Below the pieces are notes generated by a model that was not told where the DNA came from, did not search any database, and worked only from the letters and a program-made list of their open reading frames with translations. Of a DNA stretch of 64,000 nt, positions 12,901-24,865 are shown piece by piece. Source of the stretch: Malurus cyaneus samueli (Eukaryota; Chordata; Aves; Passeriformes; Maluridae); assembly GCA_009741485.1 (NCBI GenBank), contig CM019215.1:75212658-75276657 (forward strand), read 5' to 3'. Every line of letters starts with the position of its first letter. Within the stretch, counting starts at the first letter, position 1. A program made the position numbers and the translations under genes.

Positions 12901-13215
12901 AGAATGGCTTGGTTTGGATAGGACCTTAAAGATCATCTAGTTCCATGATGAAGAGCAGGACTTTTCTAATATTATGGAGAGTAGCTTGGACATTACATCA
13001 GTCAATTTCCTCAGGACTCTGGGATGCAACTCATTGGGCCCAAGAAGCTTATTTAGGGGTCTTCAGATGAGGTCACGAGCCTGATTCTTATTTACAATGG
13101 GAGCACCTTGGGAAACCCCCATTCTGCTCTCCATCCACTCAAGAAGTGTGGGAAGGAGGTTGCTCAGTTGAAAGCTGAGGCAAAAATTTGTTGAGTACCT
13201 CAGCCATGTGATAGT
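12901..13215 (-). mobile_element. CR1 fragment with internal deletion, crossing the left inner edge
   Basis: On the minus strand the element reads from a GAGGTACTCAACAAATTTTT block (about 13180-13200), through GGACCCAATGAGTTGCATCC and CCAGAGTCCTGAGGAAATTG, all known CR1 ORF2 sequence. It then jumps near 12950 directly into the CR1 3' end GAACTAGATGATCTTTAAGG, ending AAGCCATTCT. About 2 kb of the middle of the element is missing. It continues for about 60 bp past the palindrome edge at 13153 into the spacer, whereas its right-arm partner stops at the edge. Confidence 0.85.
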
Positions 13216-13267
13216 GGGATATTATTACAATATATGTAACACTACTTTTGGGGTTTTCTCTCTTTGA

Positions 13268-13295
13268 TTTTTTTTTTTTTTTTTTGTTTTTTTTT
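13268..13295 (+). repeat. T-rich tract in the spacer
   Basis: T18, G, T9. It is the complement in kind of the A-rich tract at 14122-14160 at the other end of the spacer. Confidence 0.9.
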
Positions 13296-14121
13296 GTATA
13301 TAGAAAGAAAACAATGGGACCTATAATGAACCCTCATCAAGCTGAATAATCATCATGGGTGATTGACTACTAAATTACTACCTTTTAAAGAAGAAAGACA
13401 AAAGTGCACACTACTAAAGGAGGCTATTTCTTTTGCAATAATAATTTATTTTCTTTCTTGCTATGCCAAAGCTGCAGAAAACCATCAAAATGCAACCAAA
13501 ATTTCAGTCCTGACATGATAATGTTCATCCATGTTCTGCTGCCTCCTGTAAATACAGAGTAGGAGTAGCATTCAGCAAATTTACACTGGAGTTACATATG
13601 AGTCAAGTCAGAATTAAGTTCCATACCTGCGCTATTGACTCAATGAATCAACGAGCTTGACGGGCATCTAAGTGGCCAGCTTTTCTGACTTAAAAAACTT
13701 GTCTAGCTGGGAGCAAAAGATGACTCCTTACCTCAGAACAGAAATGAATGAAATACTCCAAGACACAGCTTGGAGATAAGATGCTTAGCTGGGCACGAAC
13801 TAGATTACGCAGATGACACTGCAACTCCTTACCAGCCATGCGGCTACATTATCTCATTCTCTTTACACAGGCAAGGATTTATCCAGCAGATTATCTTTTC
13901 ATGTACCCTCACTACCAATGATGTGATTTAACAGCAGTTACATCTGACCTATTTTTCTGTCATCACAAAAACCACTGTGATCCCTACATGTGAATAGTGC
14001 GAAGAGTGTATGTTCATAGTGACATAAAAATGTATGTTTAGACTGTCGGCATTTCTTCTGTTTGCTGGGCTAAGAATTGTTACAAAGGTTTAGTGTTCTA
14101 CTTACCTTCCCACATCTTAAC

Positions 14122-14160
14122 AAAAAAAAAAAAAAAAAAAAAAAAACCAAAAAAAAAAAA
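14122..14160 (+). repeat. A-rich tract in the spacer
   Basis: A25, CC, A12, followed by CCAGC and a further A8. It may be an old retroposon tail or the edge of the rearrangement. The lysine-rich open frame at 14077-14277 is an artefact of it. Confidence 0.9.
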
Positions 14161-14185
14161 CCAGCAAAAAAAACTTGGAACAGGA

Positions 14186-14440
14186 TCCCACACTTCTTGA
14201 GTGGATGGAGAGCAGAATGGGGGTTTCCCAAGGTGCTTCCCATTGTAAATAAGAATCAGGCTCGTGACCTCATCTGAAGACCCCTAAATAAGTCTTTGGG
14301 ACCCAATGAGTTGCATCCCAGAGTCCTGAGGAAATTGACTGATGTAATGTCCAAGCTACTCTCCATAATATTAGAAAAGTCCTGCTCTTCATCATGGAAC
14401 TAGATGATCTTTAAGGTCCTATCCAAACCAAGCCATTCTG
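14186..14440 (+). mobile_element. CR1 fragment with internal deletion, cut at the right inner edge
   Basis: This is the mirror copy of 12901-13153. It has the same internal deletion and the same 3' end, but CR1 homology begins abruptly at 14186, exactly where the palindrome begins. On its left lies an A-rich spacer with no CR1 similarity. One side of the rearrangement breakpoint therefore fell inside this element. Confidence 0.85.
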
Positions 14441-14889
14441 CGTTTTCTTTCGTACCTATTGGTAGCATTTGGACAAGTCATGTATTACTATTGTCTAAGA
14501 ATATTTGTTTTTTTCAAGAACACACAATTTCTATACCAGTGAGTGATTTAATACCCTGGTGACTGAAGGAATATTTAATTTTTAGTTTAATATATTTTTT
14601 TGCCTCTGGCAGTTTGTTCTGCAATTAGAAGCCCGCAAATGTCAAACATACCTACTTGCCTGATTTGTTATCATGAAAGAGAATTGTGACTCACATTGCT
14701 ATCATTTTCCCACTGAGTTTTACTGGGATTCTTATGACAAATATGAAGATTAATCAATTATATGTCATGCAAGTCGAATGGGTTTGATAATATAATCCTG
14801 TGTAGTACTAATGTTCTGTTGCTCTTCTATATATTCAATCCACTGCTTTTCAATTTTTGTTTTATTTCTAGTACATGCTCAGTTTCTAT

Positions 14890-15500
14890 AGACAAAACTC
14901 AGGGTGGGTAACTCCCTCCACAGCTGCAGAGAGAGCTAAATAACGTGCTGGCAAGATTGTTGTTTGTAATCTTTGACAAGTTGTGGAGATACAGGGGCAT
15001 CTCAGTGTGTGGAGGAAGAAAAATGTTGGCCATATCTTCAAGATAAAGGCCAAAAGGATGATCTCGGGATGTTGAGTCCATCAGCTTCACTTCAGCTCTT
15101 GGGAACATCTTGGACAAAGCCCTCTTGGAGGTCATTACAGGGCACATGGAGAAGGGAAAAGTGACTGGGGACAGTCAGCTTGGATTTGCTAAGAGGAAAT
15201 CATGTGTGGTTTATTGCCTTCTGAGATTTATGCTGTCTGTAGCAGGGCTATTGAATTCGGGAGGACCAGACAACAAAGTGGTTAAAAAACTGGGTGGATA
15301 ATTGAGCCCAATGGATGATACTCAACATCTTTGGCAAGTGAAATACTACAGGGGTCTATGCTTGTACATTTCCCATTCAGTGTCTTTGCAAACAGCCTGA
15401 ATTTTTTTAATACAGTCACTGAACCAGAAGTGGGTCTACTGATAAAATTAACTTTATGGGTCAGAGAATATTCATTCACATTAGCAAAGAACAGTGCAAT
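14890..15500 (+). mobile_element. Decayed CR1 reverse-transcriptase fragment, right arm
   Basis: This is the plus-strand mirror copy of 11840-12430. Frame 15110-15301 carries the ITGHMEKGKV..GFAKRKSC part and frame 15331-15522 the LQGSM..FSVFANSLN part. Both flanks end without a CR1 3' tail, so it is truncated at both ends. It lies about 450 bp from the inner-edge CR1 and appears to be a separate, older insertion. Confidence 0.75.
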
Positions 15501-16162
15501 CTCCAGTAAGTGTGGCAACTGATTTTAGAGACTCATTTTTCTGGTGATTATTAAACTATGGTACCAGACTGATGGGAGGTGTCTCAAAAGTCATAACAAA
15601 TAAATAAAAGGAAATCCAGCTGCTGTGTTTTGTTTGCCCAGTCTCTTTTCTGAAGTGTAGTAGTTGCATCTGTGATTTAGTGGGTTTCTGTGGAATCAGT
15701 GTTTTCATCTAGGACATTTCAAGGAGAGTAGGTGTGCTTCTTTTGCTCATGTTTATTTGTAAACTGAAAACAAAATTGCAAAGTTCTCAGCAAGATAAAA
15801 TTGGTGTCAGTTTCTGAGATGTCCAGCTGTGTAATGTGCCTGGACCTGCACCCTACAGATTTTTTTTTTTAATGGGAATATATTTCTCTTCACTCCTTTC
15901 TTTCTTTCCTATTGATTAACTTGAAGATAAATTACTTTTCAGGTTACGATCTGTCAATGCAGTGTGGTGAAAATGAAGCTGGTGCAGCCGGCATTAGACA
16001 TTACTGAAATCTAAAAGATAAATTAGTTAACAAACAGAAGTTTTTCTTTCTTTTCTGGTTTTCTAAGGCAGAACTATATGAGACAGTTCAAACGGATTTG
16101 AATATGCAATGCCTATAGAGAATATATCATATTATTTCTACCAAAATATGTTCATTTGTATG

Positions 16163-16417
16163 CCTAGTTCTTGTTCTGTTTAAGCAGAGTTGTATGCTAT
16201 GACTCAGTGTGATATCATCCATTTTCCATCACTGAAGACTTCCTTAGTGCTCCGGAGAGTCCTCTTTTTCAAGTTATACAATCTAAGCCGAACAGATGCT
16301 GTCTTTAGCACAATTTTGGTATTATACCAATAACCTTGTTCTTCCTTCAGGTCATTTCCACTGACAAGAAGCTTCTGCTTCCAGTCTGTGGAAGGTATTC
16401 CTTTTTCCATCTATCTC
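16163..16417 (-). other. Block identical between arms, with a 68-codon open frame (right)
   Basis: This is the mirror partner of 10942-11196, with the open frame at 16204-16410 on the minus strand. Nothing around it (start context, splice signals, poly-A signal) argues strongly for a gene. Confidence 0.6.
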
Positions 16418-17509
16418 TCTCCAGCTTCTTGCCCTAGACCTATTTTACTGCACCACTGCTTTAGACTGTTTTCCAAATCTGAAAAAAAGATGTCAGAAAT
16501 ACTTTTCTGTGTCTTTTCTTCTACAGTATATTTTAGGAGTGCTAAGACATGATCATTAGGTTTTAATAATGAATACTATATATTCTTGGGAAGCTGTTCA
16601 TGGAGACCTTACTTTCTCTAAGAGACATATGATCTATAGCTCTCACATGGATAAGGAAGTATATCAAGAATGAAGAATTTTTCATCTTGCTACCCTGTGC
16701 AAATAATAAATATTGTTGTCATATACTTATGGTGTGCATTTCATATGGTAGTGCCATTGCCTGCAGCCACTGTCGAAAAGGCCTGTGCTGCTTGAACATA
16801 CTCACCTTTATTTTCAAAGACATTGCTGGACAGGAAACAAGACTGCCACTTACAATATGAGGTAATGTAGAGAAGTTCCTTCCTTGATCAGATGAATTTC
16901 ACAGTTTCTCATTTAATTCATTGAAGCACTCACACCTTCTCTGTCTATTTAAAGCCTTCTATGCCTGGTGTTTTCAAAGTAGTAACAAACAGCCTTCTGC
17001 TAAATACTTACTGGCTAATTGTCATTGAGCAGTGGAATTCCTACAGTAACAAGATTTTGATATATTAACGTATAAAACATCTTATTATGACTGTTGTACT
17101 TAAAAAGCCCATTTCAAACGGGGATTTTAGTTGGTTTTATGTTCATCCATCCATGAATACCTGGTAACTAGCAAATATTAACAGAGCAGGGTGCACCAGC
17201 AGCAAATGTAGTCTGCAGCACTGATACACCTATAGCCCGCAGAGATTAGCAGTCCCTTTGAGACAACATCCAAGCAGTTTAACATAAAAACTTTCAGAAG
17301 GTCGTGACACTGCTGCTGATGTCTGACACTCTGTGTTATTACCTTTTTGACCTCTCCTAACTGGAAAGATTGGAACACCTTTAGTGTCATGAAATTCTAA
17401 GATTTCTTGATCTCGTGACCTATTTTCCATGTGGGTAATGCTCAACACCAATTCAGTGAGTGAAGATCTCCTATACTTATACAAACCTAAAAACCTAAGA
17501 CACTGCAAC

Positions 17510-17540
<31 letters not shown>

Positions 17541-20192
17541 CACTCAGGAAAATTCTACAGCTTCAAGGGGAATTCTATTGTCACATTATAAAAAGTTCTT
17601 TCTCCTGCCCTTGACCTGCAGAGGCATATCTCTTGAAACTCACATTCCATAGGGCCAGAAACCTTGTATTTTTTTCCCTTCTTTATGATTGCTAGTTCAC
17701 ATGTAGGGATATTTAAACATATCCTGATAAAATTATTTTTTTAATGTAAATGCTGAAAACTGTTCCAATGAAACTGAGACATTTTTTGGCACTATTAAAA
17801 TGAATAAATTTAAAGATTTCATACACAATTTCCTCATTATGGAACTAGGGTTCTAAAGAAATAAATCAAAAGGGAAATTTTGATAGGCTATAATATTCTT
17901 TTCACAGAAATAATAATTTTTACTTAACCTCTTCATCTGTATAAACAGATCTATTGGAGTGTTTGAAAAATCAACAAAATTACTTGATTTAAAAATGATT
18001 TTATAAAATTGTGATTTAATTTGCATGTTGTCCTAGGACACAGTATTCTACATGTGAAGTAAAATTAATTGTGTGTAACAATTTCTGCCATCTATATTCA
18101 AATCCTACCAACCCCTAATTTCACAGGAAGCAGCTGTAAGTAAGTGCAAGACAAATGTCTCTGTTACCTCAGAGTCCTGGCATTTCCCAGTTACTGTAGA
18201 CACAGTGAATATTAAAAGTACTTGGCTCCATTCTATTCCTAATGAAACCCATAACTTGACTTCTGTCAATATTAAATATTATGTTATATAACAAAAGGGA
18301 GCCACCTCTTAATTAATTCATTTAATAGCTCATGCTCTTGTTGCCAAGGAGCCCAATTCAATGAAATTCAGAAATAAAAATTGCTTTCAGCTCACAATAT
18401 TTTGTCTTGCTTATTAGGAAATAGACTAAACTAGACATTGTTGAACAATGACACCATGTCTCAGCATATTTATCTACAAGGCAAGTTCACTGTTGTAGAT
18501 ATAAAAGAATACATCAAAATGTCCATTTTTGACCTTTTTCCCTTTTGCATAATTTTCCCCTTCACCTGATTTTTTATTGATTTTTAAAATTTTATTATGT
18601 AATTAGTCATATGCCAGAAAAGAACAAATTTCATGCCTAGAACAGTAACAGTGACTTCTACAGCTTTCCAGGCTACATATTAATGGTATTTGTTGAATTT
18701 ATTAGATTTATCTTCACCCTGACTTGTATTACTTTCTATTTTCTACAAGCATTATTAAAATTTGCTCAAAATGTGAAAATAAATTGCAATTTCTGAAATA
18801 TACTAGTATCAGTGACTCAGCTTTTAACAATGAAATGTTTTCTTTGAAGCACAGGCAAATATCTACGTGAGAAAGAAATTTTAAAGAAGTACAGTTTAAT
18901 TTTCTCAGTGTAAGTTATGATTCAAATGTACTAGATTAACTGTATTAATGTAACTTTTAAATTTGTACTTTTCCCAGTCCAAATTCTTAACAGTTCAGTT
19001 TTAGGCAGCTCTTTGGATTTCTCCAAGTTGTCTTGGGAAGTGACCTGCACACCAAAATAATGAAGAGGATTTAAACATATTATGTCTGACAGATTGCCAT
19101 AGTGTTTATGGTATAAACCAAAGTTACATATTAATGCAGTGAAAGACAGAGGAATATTTACACCCGTAAGAAAGAAAAAAAGAGATAAAAATTTGAACTA
19201 TAGTTATATTTAATAATAAAATAATAGAATACTTAAGGAACTGAAATCTTAGATTTTTTTCCAAGAAAATTATAGTCAGAGCTAAAATAGTACAAAATGG
19301 AGAAGACTAAATTTAAAAAAAAAAATACACCAAGCTAATGAAAGGAGTTCAAAATGGTCTCAGGATTTATGTAAATGATTTAAAATTAATATGCATTTAT
19401 TAAAAAAAAAAAAGTCAAGATGACTTCTATTTAATCCCTTTGTTGAGTGGTTTTCTTCCACTGCAGTAATTTTAGTGTCCTCACTTGACTTGATATTGTT
19501 TTACAGTGGTATTCCATGCTGACTTCAGTAGATTTATTCTGTTTCATGCCATGGTAAATTAAATCGAAATCTGTCTCACTAAGCTTCTTCATTGCAAGTA
19601 AGGCTACTAAATTGTCCTTTTGCAATTTATTTTAAATGTTTATCTAGCATTTATTATGTATGTCAGTAACTGTTTTCCAATCTGAGTGTCAATGTTTATC
19701 TGTAAAAATAAATTAGGCAACTTGTGTACATTATTTTCTCATAGAATAATTAAACTGGTTGCATAAGATCAATATTGGCATCTGTATCATGTTGCAGCTT
19801 AGATTTTAACTAAAAATTTCTTCTTCATGTTTCCCTGAAGGATCTTTCTGTACTAAGGAAATAACTAGTTTTATTAAGCATTTGTTTGGTAGATACACAG
19901 GGGAAAAACCAAATTATTTATTTAAGTCCTATTATTTGTATGTTTTTTTCTTTTTTGATTATGTTGTGTGCCATTACCCCTTTTGATTTCAGATTCAGTA
20001 GCAATAGTGAACTAAGTAAATATTTGCACTTTCTAGTAACAACCATAAATTGCACTCTAATTATAGTCTGCATTTTTAAGACTTGAGAAGAATGTTAATG
20101 CATAAAGCTTGCATCAGTACTGTTTTAACGGAAACTTTAACACATATATAAAGATTAGATAACAAAACCATAATATTTTTTTTTATTGAAGA

Positions 20193-20198
<6 letters not shown>

Positions 20199-20236
<38 letters not shown>
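20199..20236 (+). repeat. Poly(T) run, 38 bases
   Basis: This is the mirror of the A run at 7167-7203. Run length in the assembly is not reliable. Confidence 0.95.
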
Positions 20237-20239
<3 letters not shown>

Positions 20240-20309
20240 TTATGAAGGAATCAAATAAATGAGAATCCAGTTGGGGGTGCACAGAATGATTCCAGAGCAG
20301 AGAAAAATA

Positions 20310-20505
20310 ATATTAGTGACAATGTTCACAGAAGGTATTAGGCACTGTAACAAACTTCCGTGGAATTGGTAAATCACTATCCCTGGAAATGTTAAAAAAT
20401 GTTGAATATGGTACTGGGAATGGTTTAGTAGTGAATACGGTGGTTAATGGTTGGACCCAACAATCTCAGGGTCTTTTCCAACCTTGATGACTCTATGATT
20501 TTATG
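20310..20505 (+). mobile_element. CR1 LINE 3' end, right arm
   Basis: This is the mirror copy of the CR1 at 6891-7095, now on the plus strand, ending GACTCTATGATTTTATGA. It has the same 5' truncation point and the same neighbouring homopolymer (T run at 20199-20236), so it comes from duplication and not from an independent insertion. Confidence 0.85.
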
Positions 20506-20743
20506 AAATTTAATCCATAAGACCATCAAATATCTAATATTGTGATAATTGATATAACTTTGCTTGAAGAGATACCATGATTTATCAAATAAACCTCTTT
20601 GGAAATTGGTTTAAACTAGAGTTGGCAGATAATAACATTAAAACTTTACTATTTGTTCTCATTGAAGAGTCCTCACATCAGTTTTCCTCTGACTCTTTGA
20701 TTTAAAATTAATCTTAAATTACTAGTGAAAGAAAGCTTATGGT

Positions 20744-20793
20744 TTATTTTATTTTATTTTATTTTTTTTATTTATTTTTATTTTATTTATTAA
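20744..20793 (+). repeat. AT-rich simple repeat, right arm
   Basis: TTTTA-type units, counterpart of 6620-6667, with different length and composition. Replication slippage in one or both arms is the simplest explanation. Confidence 0.85.
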
Positions 20794-21552
20794 TAAACAA
20801 ATGAGATATTTTGATTATTTGGCCTTTTCATTAGATTTTTGCTTGTTTAGTTGGTCGATTTTTACTGGATTTAGAGATTAAAACATACAACTTTTTTTTT
20901 TTTTTTTCACTTTCTCTTTATAGTCTTTGTAACATCACTCTTTGAAACACGTACTATGCAGTTGCAAATAGCTTTCTTGTAAGCCTCTTAGAAAGAGTGC
21001 TACAGTCATAATGGCCTGAATTAACATGAAAGTAATCCTTATTAAACTGGAAAGGAATCACGAGTCCTTGATGTAAAATGATCTGAAATAGAAAGAACTA
21101 ACAAGATTTCCAAGGGCTTTTTTTGCAGTTAACTTTTGTGTCACATTAAATGTGCAATTTGTTTTTCCATGGCAATCAAATGTTGGACTTAGAGGTTTTA
21201 ATAGTTACCAAAGGATTATTATTTTTTCATGATGCACAAATGGCTAGGTATGTTTTGATTCCCCTCCAGCAAAACTTCTGGCTTCTAGCCCTTTTGTTTT
21301 TGTTTTTTCTTATTTGTAAGCATTGGTGTTTGGGCACACCTAGGGAAGCAGACAAAATAGACCAAGGTTCAGATAAAAGGCAGGTTAAAACTTTCATGGA
21401 CTTCTCCTATTTTTCTTGCCCAGAAATATCAGTAGCAAAAAGCCTACATACTTTTTATGCTTTTCTTGACTTTATTTTTTTCTGGTCATATGAACCTGCA
21501 ACAGCCCAGCAGGACTTGGTACATGTTTCATCTGACCTGGAGCCCGACCTTT

Positions 21553-22150
21553 TGTCATGATTTAACCCCAGCCAGCTGCCAAACCCCAGCCAGCTGCTTG
21601 CTCACGTCCACACTTGTGGGATCAGGGAGAGAATTGGAAGGGTGAAAGGTAGAAAACTCATGGATTGAGATAAAAACAGTTTAATAAGGAAAGCAAATGC
21701 TGCACACACTAGCAAAGCAAGACAAGGAATTAATTCCCTGCTTCCCATGATCAGGCAGGTGTTCAGCCATTTCCAGGACAGCAGAGCCCTATCACATGTA
21801 ATGGTGACTCGGGAAGATAAACACCATGACATCAAATTTCCCCCCTCTTTGTCCTCCCTCCCTCCCTCCAATTTATATACTGAGCATGATGTCATACAGT
21901 CTGGAATGTAGTTTTGGTGAGTTTGGGTCACCTGTTTGGGCTGCGTCTCCTCCCAGCCTCCCAAACACTCCCAAATTCCTTGCCAGTGTGGTATCACGAA
22001 AAGTGGAAAAGGCCTCAGCTCAGTGTAGCGCTGCTCAGCTATAACAAAAACATGTCTATCTCCATCATGATCACTGTGTTTGAATCAAAAGCACAGTCCC
22101 ATATCAGACACTGTGAAAAAAATTATCTTTTCCCCAGCCAGAATCAGCAC
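21553..22150 (-). mobile_element. ERV solo LTR (family B), right arm
   Basis: This is the mirror copy of 5279-5862. On the plus strand it runs from TGTCATGATTTAACCCC to CCAGAATCAGCACA. Over the last 330 bp or so the two copies differ at about five places, counted by eye. The flanks ACCTTT and ACCTGT match at 5 of 6 positions, again hinting at a 6-bp duplication. The internal retroviral genes are absent. Open frames at 21826-22237 read through LTR sequence. Confidence 0.85.
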
Positions 22151-23083
22151 ACCTGTACAATATACTTGGCAGTAAGTTCAGTATTTCAGGATTTGCTTAG
22201 ACATATGGTACATGCAGTAAGAAGTACTTTTAGATGAAATTTATATGCACAGCACATTTCTATGAAAAAATGGGTCTGTGTGTAACTGTCATATATAAAG
22301 AGAATAATGAGACATAGCAAGATAGTCCTGGTACAAAGAACTTTAGTCTGGATTTTCTCATCTGATCTTATTGAGTAGAGGATTTTTAACCTCTCCATAA
22401 CATCAGATTGAGAAAGAAGACAGTCTTATAGTATAAATACCCTTTGACTCAGGTTTATTAAATGTATGAAGTTATGAACATTTTATTTCATAAAATAATT
22501 GAAAAATGGAACAAATCCATTTTTAACAAGCATCTTCAGACTACATCGTCTCTCATTTATGTTAGTGGATAAAATGATGACTTTGTTCTTTCCATCTCAA
22601 ACCTGAAACATTAATAATCAAAAGGATTAAAGTTTTGTAGTTTTTATGGTGGTAAAATAGTTTTATCTATGTTGAAAAATAATGAGAAAACCCCCTAGGA
22701 TTATATAGAATTCCTGAACTATTGAAAAAGTATGAGCACTTTGTGATATGTTTGACATCAGCACTTTGTGGAAGCAAAAGAATGCATACATATGCAAGAG
22801 CTAAATCTTCAAAATCAGTGACATTTCTGAATCTTCAGAAAAGGCCAAGTACTAGTAGTCTGAATTATGCATTTTTTCTTTGTTTTCACCTGTCTTACAG
22901 GCAATTTTGGCTGTTTTTAAAAAATAATTATCGAGCTTGACTCATAAAACATACAAAAATTGGAACTTTATAAATAAAAATCTTTGGAGAAATGTTTGTA
23001 TGCTATACAGTAACAGTGGTTCAGTTTAATAATGTGGACATAAGGTAAACATTGTCCATTGACAAAAACTACCTACTGGGAAA

Positions 23084-23108
23084 TGTATGCAACTAATAGT
23101 TGCATACA
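23084..23108. repeat. Perfect short hairpin, right arm
   Basis: Same 11-bp stem as 4326-4350 with an AAT loop (the complement of ATT), as expected of the duplicated copy. Confidence 0.85.
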
Positions 23109-24236
23109 GTTTTAAGCTCACTGTCATGAGAGTGCTATTGAGAGATCTTCATATGGCAAAAATGATTAGATTTTCATGGCCTTGAGATCATAAAATAATT
23201 ATAAAATTCTCACATTTTCACTGCCAGTTTTCAGGTTGTTGATTTTGCCAAGATCAACTGTAACATAATCAGATTATAATGGAAGTACAGAAAGAATAAT
23301 ATAGCACCCTAGTTTAACATACATTAGATTGTTGAGCATAGATAAAATTACCTTCACCAAATTACGAATTCAGACTTGAAACATCAGCTGGATGAAGTGC
23401 TTGGATTTAGTGTGTAATTATGGACTATATATAATATAGAAAAAAGAATCTAACTTCTCAACAACACGATTTCTTTTTTCAAGTGAAGACTTTTTTAACA
23501 TAAATATTATTTAGTAGACTTCATTGCAACTCACTTCTAATGAATCACACTTTCAGGTGCTTTGGTGGTCTCCCACCTTTACCATTTCCTTTATGGGCTA
23601 GCAGTGAATGTAGTCTCTTGGCTTTTTCCATCATGAGAGACCATATGATTTAACTCTTGATGTGAATCACTTGATCCCTTCTAAATTTTTGACTATGTAC
23701 ACTGCAACATTGAAGAGTAGATTATTTTCCTAAATTGGGAATTACTGCCCACTTTGCACAATATAAACACATAGAATGAATATGGATTTTGCATATATGA
23801 TTTTACTTCTATATTTTCTTTTGATTTTTGCGTTCTCATTTTAATCTATTTAAAGATGGTATAAATTCAGGTCTATGTATTGGGAAATCTCTTCCAAAAA
23901 GAGAAAAAAAAATACAAATGGATTAGTGCTGTATTCAGACCATGGTTTGGGGTTTTTTAGTTACCCAGTCTTAGGGAAAACCCAGTTGTTCGAATGAATA
24001 TTGAATATTTTAGATAAAGATCCTGTAAGTACTTTTATTCTGTGGTCTATCTTTTATAGATTTGCAGCACTAGCAGCTCTCTTGGTGGTTTTGTCTACTG
24101 GAGTATGTGTTACATTAATAAATATTGAACTTATTAACTTTATTGCTTATTCTGTGTTAAAATAATAGTACCTCACTTAAGATTTGGTACAACCAATAGG
24201 CAGAATATGGAACCATCATATCTAATTTTAACAAAT

Positions 24237-24865
24237 TGTAGTGGTTTGAATGAATTTAATGGGAGCAAAACACTCCCAAGTTCCAGCAAACCTCCTCCCC
24301 CTCTCTTTTCCCCATCCGGGTCCTAGAGACAAACGTCTCCACAGAGAGGAAAAGTGAAAAGAAAAGGGAAAAAAACTATTTATTTAAAATTATAAAACAA
24401 AAAGAAAAAAACCTGTGGAATCAGCTGTTAATCCCAAAGCCTTTCTCTTCCTCCGGGAGTAGCTTCCCTCAGGAGCCCCAGAGGGGTTGGACAGAGTCTC
24501 TCTCCGGTGGTTCACTGAAGGATCTTTCTCACCTTTCATGCCACGAGAATCCTCCAATTCTCAGATGATGAGGAAAAAAAATTGAGGAAGAAAAAAAACC
24601 AAGTCCAAAGAAAGGGAGAAAAAGGAGCAGTCCCAGAGAGAGTAGGCAGCTTCTTTTCCACCACTGATCCCAAGCCTCCCCCAAAAGGGAAAAAAAAAAA
24701 AAAAAGTGTGTGTCTTGTCCCTTTCCCTCCCATTGTCCTTGAAGGGAGGACCATCACCAAACAAACCAGAGCAGTCTCGACTAATGTATAGTTATAGAAG
24801 GGTTGTTTAACTTTCCTCTAACATAAGCAGATGATAGGAATACAGTACTTAGCTAACCTAGGACA
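24237..24865 (-). mobile_element. ERV solo LTR (family A), right arm
   Basis: This is the mirror copy of the LTR at 2616-3221. On the plus strand it starts TGTAGTGG and ends CCTAGGACA, with target duplication CAAAT at 24232-24236 and 24866-24870, the exact complement of the left-arm ATTTG. It is 629 bp against 606 bp on the left; the difference is small indels, several of them in A/T homopolymers. The shared insertion site and duplication show that the element was in place before the DNA was duplicated. Confidence 0.88.

Larger units (their letters stand above)
1..13153 (+). repeat. Left arm of a giant inverted repeat (palindrome)
   Basis: The whole stretch reappears as its reverse complement at 14186-27487. 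Matched pairs read by eye are 134/27370, 2616/24865, 3221/24237, 5279/22150, 7773/19625, 10949/16410, 12901/14439 and 13153/14186. Their sums fall smoothly from 27504 to 27339, as expected for collinear arms that differ by small indels. Samples compared base by base gave no difference in about 255 bp (10942-11196), two small differences in about 150 bp near 10.8 kb, about six in about 130 bp near 9.3 kb, and roughly ten in the outermost 60 bp. Many differences are one-base indels. Homology continues to base 1, so the outer end is outside the window. Outside the mobile elements listed separately (1-2610, 3227-5278, 5863-6890, 7204-11839) I see only AT-rich DNA with no recognisable gene. Confidence 0.96.
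13154..14185. other. Palindrome spacer, single copy
   Basis: This is the unpaired centre between the two arms, about 1,032 bp. Its left end is the continuation of a minus-strand CR1 (to about 13215). It then has a T-rich tract at 13268-13295, about 800 bp of unique sequence without a recognisable gene or repeat, and an A-rich tract at 14122-14160. The T tract on the left and A tract on the right are complementary, so they extend the possible fold-back, but the bases between them and the arm edges do not align. Confidence 0.85.

Noticed and set aside
14077..14277. Lysine-rich frame that could look like a basic domain
   Set aside because: It is the translation of the A-rich spacer tract followed by CR1 sequence.
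21150..21560. 136-codon open frame just outside the family B LTR
   Set aside because: I recognise no family. The left-arm counterpart (5707-6084, minus) agrees only over part of its length and runs into the LTR, so the frame is most simply a chance one.
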